DNA of 64,000 nucleotides from Aedes albopictus (taxonomy: Eukaryota; Arthropoda; Insecta; Diptera; Culicidae), in NCBI RefSeq assembly GCF_035046485.1, contig NC_085138.1, positions 428,035,265 through 428,099,264 of the forward strand. The letters are read 5' to 3'. The notes below the pieces were generated by a model. That model was not told where the DNA came from, did not search any database, and saw only the letters and a list, made by a program, of their open reading frames with translations. Shown piece by piece: positions 43,870-53,539 of the stretch (position 1 is its first letter; each line of letters starts with the position of its first letter). A program made the position numbers and the translations under genes.

Positions 43870-43905
43870 CTGCGTCCGATGCAGGCAAGAGCAGAAAACA
43901 AACTG
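43870..43905 (-). promoter_or_regulatory. Internal promoter of the ORF1-only element (Inr + DPE)
   Basis: The minus strand starts CAGTTTGTTTTC at the exact insertion boundary and has GGACGC at +28 to +33 counted from the A. The spacing equals that of the arthropod Inr/DPE core promoter, used by TATA-less LINEs so that the promoter is copied with the element. Pattern match only. Confidence 0.6.
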
Positions 43906-43922
43906 CAAATAATTTGTTATCA

Positions 43923-44103
43923 CGTGGACCAGGTCCGCTGTGATGGTTAAAGCACGTGACTATCACGCCGAGGACCTGGGATCGAATCCCACTTCCGACA
44001 AACTCACAAAATGTGAGTTCTTCCTTAGGAAGGGAAGTAAAGCGTGGGCCCCGAGATGAACTATCCTAGGGCTAAAAATCTCGTTAATACAGATATAAAA
44101 AAA
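43923..44103 (+). mobile_element. tRNA-derived SINE, copy 3
   Basis: Same family as 6474 and 8112 (GTGATGGTTAAAGC A-box region, GGGATCGAATCCC B-box). The duplication TTGTTATCA (43914-43922) / TTATTATCA (44104-44112) differs by one base and overlaps the target duplication of the adjacent ORF1-only element. Confidence 0.92.
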
Positions 44104-44112
44104 TTATTATCA

Positions 44113-46030
44113 ATCAATTCTTCAAAAAAAAACTAAGGTGATTTTAATTTGCAGACGACTAATTGATCCAGTTGTTCAATAACAAAAAACGATCAAAAAT
44201 CTGACTATACATGTCAATGCACTAAGGGCCAGAATCGCAATCTAGCGCGACTAAATTAATTACTCCAAAACAAAGCATTTCCGACACATGGTGTCTTCGA
44301 CAAAGTTGTTTGACATCAGCAGGGGCATCTATTGCTAAGAACGCAGTTGTTCGCAACTCGTCCGCATAGGTGGCGCCACCATCTAACTTCTTTGTTCTAC
44401 GTCTTAGAGACTTGCTGTTTTCGGCAAAGTTGTTCATTTTTGCAAAATAAACAACTCTTTCTCAGACGTCAAAATTCCATAGCCTACTGTTTTCAAATTA
44501 TTTAAAAAATAAAAACGAATCAATGAAAAACAGTTTTTTAAACTTATTTTGACATTTTTACTAGAAATCATGTGAGTTGAATTTTTTTCCTAATGCATAT
44601 GTGTCAAACCAATCACATTGTACGGGAATATGTTGAATATTATCATAAAAAATTAAAAATAATAATACAAATTCGAAAAAATAGTGTGAATTTCAAGCCT
44701 TAATATCTCACAAAGCGCAAAAAATCGCAACTTAAAATTTTCAGCAAATACGAAGCAATACTAGGTAAACATACTGCCAAAAATTTGGAGAGGTATTTTT
44801 TGGTATTTTTGAGATGAAAGCTTTTTAGTAACAGTATAAATATAAGTAGTGCCATCAAGTATTGATAAAAAATGAAAATAAAACACATTTTGATACAATA
44901 GTATGAGCTGTTTTTATTGTTTTTACTTTTACGATACAGCTTGACAGCTATTATAAGTGACAGCTCCCACCCGGCGGCTGCAAAACCAGTTTTAGCCAAG
45001 GTGCACACCGTGTACAAACCATACGTGCGTGGTCTGGTGCGATCTGATGCTGCGCGTTTTGAACGCAGCTGGTTGAGAATCCAACATAAGACAATATATA
45101 TCTATGATTCAAACATGTAAAAAATACTACATTAGTTTATTTAAGGTTTGATTTGTGTTGATGAATTTGAACCTCGTTAATCAAGAAATCGATTGTGAAC
45201 CAGTCCTGCAAAATATCAGTCTCAGTGCCTGTTTTTCAGCCGAAAATGAATGACTGCGGCGTTCGTTTTCGTTTTCAGTTCCTCGATGTGAGAACTGACA
45301 GAGTACGAGAGCTCCATTCGTGAGCGACCCAACATGATCAATTCCCAATCATCCACACACTACTCATGCTGAACGGCCATTCGTCTCAAGCGGTGGCTTG
45401 TGAGAGTGAGTGCCCTATACGCTACCACGGGTGAAAACACTCAACTACAGAAAATTGAATGGAAATTTAGCCTTGTCAGCTCTCGCTTTCAGCACGCTGC
45501 GTGCGAGTGTGAGTACCTATTTCATTTCGCTCCCGTGTTGCTGATCGGAAAACAACAATGAGAGGAAAACCAAAACGGAGAAAATGAAAAAAGCAAAATA
45601 TCGCTATCAAAAAGGCCTGTCGAAAAATTGCAGCACTGTTGTGAACTCCTAATAATGGATAACCCTCAATCTACAAGTATGTAAATAAATAAATGAAACG
45701 TATAACCTGAACTTTCTTAAGGATCTGGATCATGATACAAACTTGTCAAAAATACTGTATTTTACAAGCACAGTAGCACCACACAGCGGCGTAACTGCGT
45801 ACCAAACACCACCAGTGAAATGTTCATTTGAAATAAACTGCATTTTAAAAACTATAACTGAGGTTGTTATAATGTTCATATAAAGATGATCAAAATGATT
45901 TTATTTGTATTATAACTGACCTTGTTATAATTCTGATATAATTAAATCAGGTTTTTAAATCATTTTTGTCAAATATATCTAAATACAACAAACGTTGATA
46001 TATCTAACAACCGTTGATATAATTTTGTTA
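44113..46030. other. Interior of the 5-kb element, no gene recognised
   Basis: Short ORFs only (up to 105 codons). A GC-richer stretch at 45180-45620 has repeated GTGAGAGTGAGTGCC / GTGCGAGTGTGAGTACC words. 45840-46057 is the TTATAAC-rich right end. Confidence 0.4.
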
Positions 46031-46065
46031 CATTTTTGTTATGCCTTTCTGATCGGGTTACCACT

Positions 46066-46395
46066 GGCCTTCGCCCTGTCAGCACGGTCGTCATACAGTC
46101 CAGCATCTGCGTCCGGCAACTGCTCGATCGACCACCGCGGAGATGTATAACAGCTACAGAATTAGCCTCCATAGGTAGTAGACACCAACTCTTGTACGGG
46201 GTATTTACGCGTCGTCAATATCCAAGCTATTTTTCCGGACCATTCCGGACCCATCCGCGACCGTATTTCTGTTGCCGGCGGGTACTAGGTAAGGGTCCAC
46301 TATGCTGATAATATCCGTCCCCCATTCAGAAACTGTCTTACAAAGCAGTTGCTGAGTTGCGTTGCAGTGGTTCAGGTTCAGCTGAACTAGGATTT
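46066..46395 (-). pseudogene. R1-like LINE ORF2 relic, endonuclease N-terminal half
   Basis: Minus frames give QLNLNHCNATQQLL, the usual opening of R1-type endonucleases, then ISIVDPYLVPAGN and VADGSG. MLDCMTTVLTGRRPVV reaches the insertion point. Together with 40595-41018 it forms one endonuclease split by the 5-kb element. Stops and frameshifts are present. Confidence 0.82.
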
Positions 46396-46449
46396 GTCAG
46401 CTGCGGCTATTCTGAAGTCCGGACACCTTAGACAGACCTCCCGTTGGGT

Positions 46450-47075
46450 GCTCTGATATGCAGAGCAAGCTCGATCATGTTGCCAATCGCTCCTCAGTGG
46501 CAGTTACCATCAACGTCAACAAGACCAAATCGTTGGAACACGATCAGCCCTTCCAGCTTTACGGTAGCTGGGCAGTTAGTGGAGAATATTGAAAGCTTCC
46601 AATATCTTGGTAGCCAAATGGCGGCCGATTGCGGCACCAAGATCGATATAGATGCACGGATCAAAAAGGCAAGGGCTGCTTCTGCGAGTTTAAGAAATGT
46701 ATGGAAAGACAACCAGATTAGTTGACGCACCAAAATCCGAATTTTCAACTCGAAAATTCTGTGCTGCTCTACGCTGTGAAACCTGGTGTGTATCAGTGGA
46801 AAACACTCGACGGCTGCAGGTCTGCATGGTGGCCTCACAATTGGATGTCCAACGTGGAGCTCCATCGTCGATGTCATCAAAAGCCGATAGAGACAGAAAT
46901 TCGGGAGCGAAAGTGGAGGTGGGTCGGCACTCTACGAAGTAGCGGAAATGAAACCTGCAGCAGGACATCACAGCAGAAGCAGACCCAGAGGCTCATGGCA
47001 GCACAATCGCCAAGGATGGAAATCTTTCAATTTGGCCCTCTGCACCACCATGGGTGCCCAGGACTGAAAGCGTAA
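46450..47075 (+). pseudogene. LINE ORF2 C-terminal fragment (plus strand)
   Basis: Plus frames give VENIESFQYLGSQMAADCGT, KIDIDARIKKARAASASL and RNVWKDNQIS, then CETWCVSVENTRRLQV, AWWPHNWMSNVELHRRC and EIRERKWRWVG. This is the common post-RT region of insect LINEs whose ORF2 ends in an ER.KWRW.GH-type tail. At least three frame changes and an internal deletion. It faces the opposite way from the R1-like relic, to which it is abutted. Confidence 0.8.
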
Positions 47076-47144
47076 ACCGCTGCTCTACTTGTATGCACGA
47101 GTTTGACGTCGCTGCTCATCGCCTTCAAGATTTCCGAGTACTTG

Positions 47145-47309
47145 GGGGCTGTCCATAAACCACGTGGTCATTTTTTTGGGACTTTTCAACCCCCCCCCCC
47201 CGCGTGGTCATTAGTCCATACAAAAAATTTTATTTGTCCATACAAAATTACAAAATGGTCATTGGCCGAACCCCCCCCCCCCATGACCACGTGGTTTATG
47301 GACAGCCCC
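47145..47309. mobile_element. 165-bp GGGGCTGTCC MITE
   Basis: GGGGCTGTCCATAAACCACG, then TGGTCAT, is perfectly inverted at the right end. Inner poly-C/G runs flank a TCCATACAAAA core. TTG on both sides (47142-47144, 47310-47312) suggests a 3-bp duplication of Harbinger type. A half copy lies at 6308. Confidence 0.9.
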
Positions 47310-47874
47310 TTGGGCTCTTCAGTCTTGATGACTAGCGCGTCAGGCTTCTCGCGCTTAGCACCTGGCCTCCTGAAGACCTATCAGTGGTCTCAACCTTCTG
47401 TTACCTTTCGATCTCTGCGGAACGCCTGGCTGGGGTCCGAATTACCGGCTTTACTAACGACCTTCGGGGTGAAGAGCTACCTGCCTAGCCTTGCTGATGC
47501 CACCTGGTAGCTTCTCACCTGACCGCTGCTTCACACGTTTCTCTGGTTGCTTGTCATAAGCAATCGCATCCGTCTCACCTCTACGACTATCTGCAAAAGT
47601 GAAGGCTTCTGTCTGGGTCGGAAGGGTTAGCCACGCCACTACCACTACCGCTTTGTTTAATATTTTTTGTTGTTGTGACTCATATTAAATCCCACGAGTA
47701 GCACGTGTAAAAAAGCCCGCCACGCCAAAGCTCTGCATTAACGTAGTAAGGGACAAAATACTTTGTGGGTTGTCCAGTTACCTCACAGGCTCAGTTAACG
47801 ATCGAACATCTTTTTCAACCCCTCGATCACTCATTTCTCGGCACGGATCGCTTGACACTTTGAATAGGACAGAT
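47310..47874. other. GC-moderate LINE-like sequence, unassigned
   Basis: The word GAACGCCTGG with a downstream CTTTCGGGGT / CTTCGGGGT pattern recurs at 47420-47470 and 48819-48880. These two stretches may come from the same LINE 5' region. No domain can be named. Confidence 0.35.
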
Positions 47875-48445
47875 CGGTGAAGTACTAGATTTGTAGTAAT
47901 GAGCTGAATTTTAGTATGATGAGAAGGTCAATTCTCCGTTTCTGCAATGAAATAATGCAAAAAGCGTGGGTATTATGATTCCTTGCCTAATTTGATGCTG
48001 TTTGAGCAAAACTTGGGTCAACAGTGTAGTTGTTTTCTCCATTTCTTGCAACATAAGTTATCCCAAGCTTTGCTCAAATAGCATCAAATTAGGCAAGGAA
48101 TCATAATAGAGGTAATCACGTTCAAATGTATGCGTGCCTTTTTTGTAGATGTAGTTGTGAAACTGTGAGGAAAACATTTGCACTCTTGCCCCGGACGTTA
48201 GTTTTATCATTATTTACCCGTTTTACCCAATTCGATTGGGTAATATTTGCATATGCAATCTGAATAGCCTTTCAATCGGCGTGTACTTTTGTGTGAGGAA
48301 AAATTTTCGCTAGTGTTCGTGTGTTGAAATGTCACTTATCTCTATACCCACGCTTTTTGCACCATTTCTTTGCCGAAACGGAGAATTGACCTTCTCCTCA
48401 CCATACAAAAATTCAGCCCTTTACTACAAATCTAGTACTACACCG
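47875..48445. mobile_element. 571-bp foldback element with two nested inverted repeats
   Basis: Outer arms: CGGTGAAGTACTAGATTTG on the left and its near complement ending at 48445, with GAAGGTCAATTCTCCGTTTC and AAAAAGCGTGGG also mirrored. Inner arms: ATTATGATTCCTTGCCTAAT at 47970 against 48105, around TTTGAGCAAA. No ORF. Confidence 0.8.
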
Positions 48446-49399
48446 AACGTGCCTCATTAGGGTTACCCCGTTTGGAGGACTCTTACCACCGGAAATAGCC
48501 TTTCGTAGTTCTACCTATAGCCGGAAACTTCACGGCAGAAACGTAGAAGGAGGGTTCGTCAAACCCCAGGACTCCTGTCCCTGCTGCCCCTTCTCTCGCT
48601 CAGCACCTGACCCCATAGCTCTCCGTAACTTATCGTCCTTGGTATCCTATTTCTCTTTCTACTTCGTTTTTTTTTTGCTTATTTATTAAGGTCCAGGGGG
48701 CGTCCTTCTTCTTACCTACCCTAATCAGTGGTGGTTGAGGACCTACACGAGGCCGTGACCAATGCTACCTTCAACTCGTGACGCGACGGCCTTTTCAGCT
48801 TCACCCTTGACAGATTTCCTGAACGCCTGGCCGTGTTCTCACGTACTGGCAATATTGCCCTTCACTTTCGGGGTCAACGACCTGATTTTGCATTCATCCA
48901 GATATCTAGGAAAGTAATGCCATATGTGCTTATTAAATGTATTTTCGTTATGTAAAGCTAAGGACACGGTAAAGGCTGGCTAATTCGCGCAATACAGTTC
49001 CCATTGAGATCACTAGCCTCTGTCCAGCAACTCCTATCCCTACTTTCACGTGGCACTGGCCGAGCTGCGAGCAATCAACAAAACTACAACGGATAACCAA
49101 CCTCGGTGGGAAATTTGGTTGTAGCTTGACAGGGAAGGGGGGGGGGGGCAGATTGCTCCTGCAAACCTGAGCGCTGATCGGTTCTCTAGGAGGAGCGGCT
49201 ACAACGGCGTCTGATCCTCATGTTGAGGGCGGCTTATCAACGTCCGAGTGCCAGGGAAGGACTCTAGGCTTAACTGTGCATTATGGTCCTCCGGAAAGTA
49301 GGAGGTTGTTATCAGGCCCTATGAGCCAGTCGTAAAAAAACATTGTAGGGGGTAGCAAAATATCAGCAACAGAAAAATACGAACCGAGACCAACAGCAA
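48446..49399 (+). other. Probable 5' region of the plus-strand LINE
   Basis: Unbroken GC-moderate DNA leading into the endonuclease at 49420. It contains a G11 run (49138-49148) and CAACGACCCCAGC just before the first coding similarity. No intact ORF1 is recognisable. Confidence 0.4.
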
Positions 49400-50364
49400 C
49401 GACCCCAGCAAACAAAAAGGACTTGCGATTGGAAACCCATACACTTACCGATCTACTGAAGGACCACGAGTTCGGCATCGTAGCGCTGCAGGAGGTATGT
49501 TAAACAATCAGGAGCCATGGTGCAAACGTTTAGAAGTTAACATACCATCTATCAGAGTAGCGGAAACACACGTGAGCTGAGAACAGCTTTTATCGTGATG
49601 AGCGACATGCAGAGGCGCGTGATCAAGGAGCCGATTCTTCAACTTCAGCATAAATAATAAACGTACACAGCCCACACTCCGGAAGCACTGATGATAACAG
49701 AGACGCATTTTACGCACAGCTCGAACGCATCAACAACGCAGCCGAGAGCACCATCGGGTAGGTGGGAAGAAGTCGACGAAACGAATGATTCGAGATTTTG
49801 GAATAGAATAACGCAGCACGGGCGGTAATGCTGCAGGAAGGAACCCTCCAGAACGTGGAACGTTACAAACAGAAGCGGAAGTAGTAGACCCGCTTCTTTC
49901 GGGAGAAAAAGCGACGCCTGGAAGAAGCGGAGTGCGAGGAAATGGATCTGCTGTGCCATTCCCTTGAAACACGGAAGTTCTACGAGAAACTCAAGGCATC
50001 CCACAACGGCTCGTGCCGCGAGTCGAAATATACAGGGATAAGGACGAACCGGTTGCACTGGTTGATCGTCAGGATCTGGGAAAACGAACAGATACCGGAG
50101 GAGTGGAATGAAGGGATAATCTGACCTATTCACAAGAAAAGCAATCATTTGGTACATATATGAAAACTTTAGAGCGACAACTATTTTGAATGCTGACTTC
50201 AAAATGCTATTCCAGATCATCTTCCGTCGCCTGTCACCTAAAACGAATGAGTTCGTGGGTAGTTATCAGGCCGGCTTCATCGACAGCCGGTTGACAACGG
50301 ACCAGATCTTCACCGTACGGAAAATCCTCCAGAAATGCCGTGAATACCAGGTCCCAACGCATCA
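49400..50364 (+). pseudogene. LINE ORF2, endonuclease and RT N-terminal part
   Basis: Plus frames give LTDLLKDHEFGIVALQEVC (endonuclease start) and HSPHSGSTDDNRDAFYAQLE. Next come EGTLQNVERYKQKRK, REKKRRLEEAECEEMDLLC and WENEQIPEEWNEGII. FRRLSPKTNEFVGSYQAGFI and TTDQIFTVRKILQKCREYQ follow (RT fingers). Several stops and deletions. The reading is interrupted after THHLF by the 5.4-kb insertion and resumes with IDFKAAYDS at 55762. Clade not assigned. Confidence 0.85.
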
Positions 50365-51113
50365 CCTGTTCACATTGGCGTATCTAGGATTTTTTCCTAG
50401 GGGGTGCCTAGGGGGTGCCAGTTTCAGTGGCTCTCAGGTTGCTTTTTTTTTAATGAAATACCGATCCGACCTCTTTTTTTTAGTATAATGATATACTGCG
50501 TCGCGGGAAAATAGAATTTGAACTTAAGTACTTCACAATCATCGCGACATCCCCTGTTTTGTGGATTGAAAACAATCAGGTCCATTAGAATACATTTTCG
50601 AAGCAATTATTAGACTGTAAATCTCGGAAACTATAAAATATCCACAAATTTGCGTGTAACTTGTATTCATCGTGACATCCTCTTTGTTTTATTGCATGAT
50701 AACAACCCTTATCAAAATAGCTTTCAATAACAATTTTAAGGAATATAAATACTTAAAATTTCAAAATCAGAATACATATTTGCATTTTTGGTTTGGCCAC
50801 AAAATTAATGGCTAAAAGCGTTCTTTTAATTAGTTGAATATTACTACGTGGACAAGAAAATACTTTTACAGAAAAATTGTGAGTATGATTCTCATAGCTA
50901 CAAAATTCCCACTCGATTATCCTGAGTTCCATTCTGAAGCTTCACAAACATAAACCCGGAATTTGGTGCGAACGAACTTCCATTTATCTCATCGGGATCC
51001 TAATGTTCGCACCAAATTCCAATTTCGACTGGATTGGTATGCTGTATGAAGCTGATTTTTTAAATAGTATTTCAAGTATTGTTTTGTTAATGTCAGCAAT
51101 TCTATTGATATTT

Positions 51114-52338
51114 GGTCGGCGTTAAGTCAGAGGGGACCAAGTAACAAAATTGACGAAAATTAGATTTTTAGGGCATTGGATAAAGAATTACTTAAGCTAC
51201 TTGGAGCATTCACCCAATTTTCTTAACATTACAATTAACGAGAGTTATAGCACAATTTTCTTTTGAATGAACTGCAAAAATCGATACTAGTGTGCAGTCA
51301 AAGTGGACCATATGCTTGATGTCAAGAGAGTTGAAAAAATATGTATTGGTTAAAATCCAATAAATAAAGTAGTTTATCATCAAAATGTGATACGTTTCCA
51401 AATCGTATGACTCCCTAACGCATTTCCTGATGACTATTGGTCAAGAAAGCACGTGAAATTCTATTTTATTATGGTCCATATCGTATTTTACAGATCATCG
51501 TGTTGAAGCATATTGTGGCATTTCGCGTGCAGACAGAGTGGACCATGTGTCTCTAAGAAAAATAGTTGAAATTACCTTATTCTTCGTAATCCTTTCCAAA
51601 TCAAAATATGTTTGTTTAGTAGCTGTTGGGCATCATATTGAAATGTACCAATACCCGTTTCTTGAAGAAGTTGATTTTACCGATTATTTAAGAATTGTGT
51701 ACTTGGTTCACACTGTCTGAACGAATTTTTGAAAAATGCCAGTCCTCTGAATAAATTATTATGAACTGTGTAACTACAATATTTCAAAAACGTGCCGAAC
51801 TATGAAAATTCATTAAAAAGTGGTTAGCTATTAAATGTTCAAGTTAAAAATTATCAAATAACTCATTCATTGACTACCCTTCATGTGATATTGAGCTGTT
51901 GTACTTGGTCCACTCTGACTGAACATAAAAATTGAAAATGGCAATCAACAGTGTAATAACCGAAATAACAAATTTCAAACTTCCTGCCCACATTATACAC
52001 TACCCCTATTAACTGTTGTCCTACTTGTGCATTATTTTTTCATCAAATATGTAAAAACTTGAGTGTAAACTGTAGTTGGTTGAAGATTTTTCATAAATCG
52101 TTCAGTCAGAGTGGACTAAGTACAATCAATCACTTAGCAATTTCTCGGTTTCAAGTTTTATTTTACGTTTTTTCGCAATCAATACAGAGCGATCTTGTGA
52201 TAAATAGTTATTAAGATTTATGTCAAAAATTCAAGAAAATTTGTTGAAAAACTCAAAACTTATAGAGTTGTAAATTTTAAAGTCGTTTTTCTAGAAATTA
52301 AGTAAAAGACACATGGTCCTCTCTGACTTAACGCCGAC
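51114..52338. mobile_element. 1225-bp TIR element with seven copies of a CAGAGTGGACCAAGT motif
   Basis: GGTCGGCGTTAAGTCAGAG at 51114 is inverted at 52320-52338 (one mismatch region just inside). ATTT on both sides (51110-51113, 52339-52342) is a likely 4-bp duplication. The word CAGACAGAGTGGACCAAGTA recurs with variations near 51128, 51295, 51531 and 52103 (forward) and near 51701, 51901 and 52311 (reverse). The longest ORF is about 60 codons. Confidence 0.82.
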
Positions 52339-52342
52339 CATT

Positions 52343-53110
52343 TGCTTTTAAAAATTCTCCAATTTTTCTTCGGCAAGTCATTCTGCTTTTTTGGATTTTC
52401 GTCCATTTTTTGGACTTTTGTTATTTATGCTATTCGGTATTCCTTCGCCAATTTCTTCGAGAACTCCTTCGAAAAGTCTTTCATAAATCGCTTCCATAAT
52501 TTTATTGAAAAATCTTCAGACACTTTCTTCTAGATTTCTTCAGTTTTTATGTAAGGAATTCCTGCAGCAGATGATTCCGGAAAACCTTCGGCAATTCCAA
52601 TGTTACTTACATTGAACATTTATTCGGAAGTTTCATCAGCAATTCATTCGAAATTTTCGGCAACTTCGATTATTATTACTTTAGGGAACTTCTTTGGTAA
52701 TTCCTTTGAAAATTGATACGGCAATTTTCTTAGTGATTTCCTTCGGGAATTTTTTTGAAAAATTGGCGGTTCTTTAAAAACTCTGTTACGGTGATTCTAC
52801 GGAAATTACTTTAGGGGTTCTTTTTAAATTTTCTTTAGAAATTCCTTTAATGCTTTCGGAAAATTCTTTGAGAATTTCTTCGAATCCATTTCTTTGTTTC
52901 TTTATAGAATAGATAGAATATTTCGGCAATTTATTTTGGCCAATTTCCTTAAAAAGTCTTAAAATGTTTTATTCAGGAATTCCTCTGGTAATTCTTATAT
53001 GAATTGTTTTGGCAACTACTTTGAAAGCTCTAATGTAATTTTGATGGATTTTTTCCGACAATTTCTTTGGGATTTTTTTCTGTAAGTTTTTCGTGAATTT
53101 CATGGGATTT
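52343..53110. repeat. Degenerate minisatellite (CTTCGGCAATTTC type)
   Basis: Words such as TTCCTTCGG, GGCAATTTC and TTTGGAAATTCC recur loosely, a subtype distinct from block I. Confidence 0.55.
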
Positions 53111-53399
53111 TCTTTGACCAAGACCAGTTGAGAATTTTAGATTTTCCAATTCATGAACTTTCGGAAGTAATGAATATAAATACAGTTAAATCATAAAGAA
53201 TTTCAAAAATAATCACAATAAAATTGCCTAATAAATCCGCAAAATAACTGAAAAAGAAATTGCTGATATAATTTCAGAAGAATAGCCATTGAAATTAAGC
53301 AAAAAAAATTCAAAGAATTTGCTGATGAAATTCTAATGAAACTACCGCAGAAATTTTCAAAAAAAACATAATAATAACCATGTCGAAGGAATCCTCAAA

Positions 53400-53465
53400 G
53401 AAATGGTCATACTACGGTATAGCGAATACGAAGTCGTAGGTTCGAAACTCACCAGAACGCGATTT
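53400..53465 (+). other. tRNA-like stretch with B-box
   Basis: GGTCATACTACGGTATAGCG, then AATACGAAGTCGTAGGTTCGAAACTC. A-box and B-box spacing is tRNA-like, but no cloverleaf ends are convincing. Possibly a SINE relic. Confidence 0.35.
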
Positions 53466-53539
53466 TTTCGCAAATTCATCTCTCAATTTGTCAATTAGCA
53501 ACATTCTGTGCCTTCTAATTAATAATAAGTTTTTTCCCG

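Larger units (their letters stand above)
42679..43918 (-). mobile_element. Complete ORF1-only retrotransposon copy with target duplication
   Basis: The copy runs from 43905 (5') to 42690 (3') and is bracketed by CAAATAATTTGTT (42679-42691 and 43906-43918; the last two T overlap the tail). The 5' end is CAGTTTG, with GGACGC at +28 relative to the A. This matches the initiator plus downstream promoter element layout of internal promoters in Jockey/I-type LINEs. A single ORF is followed by a 100-bp 3' UTR, AATAAA (complement 42711-42716) and poly(A). There is no ORF2. Confidence 0.88.
41019..46057. mobile_element. 5.0-kb TIR element inserted in the R1-like endonuclease
   Basis: CCCGATCAGAAAGGCATAAC at 41019 is inverted at 46038-46057, flanked by TTACCACT (41010-41017, 46058-46065). 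The first and last 250-300 bp are rich in ATAACA/TTATAAC words. Excising it with one duplication rejoins the LINE endonuclease reading (RRPVVIAGD). No transposase ORF remains. The cargo consists of other insertions: a tRNA-like stretch, a LINE RT relic, a LINE tail, an ORF1-only element and a SINE. Confidence 0.85.

Noticed and set aside
49645..50220. 191-codon minus ORF
   Set aside because: Antisense shadow of the plus-strand LINE linker/RT region, which has recognisable LINE motifs on the other strand.
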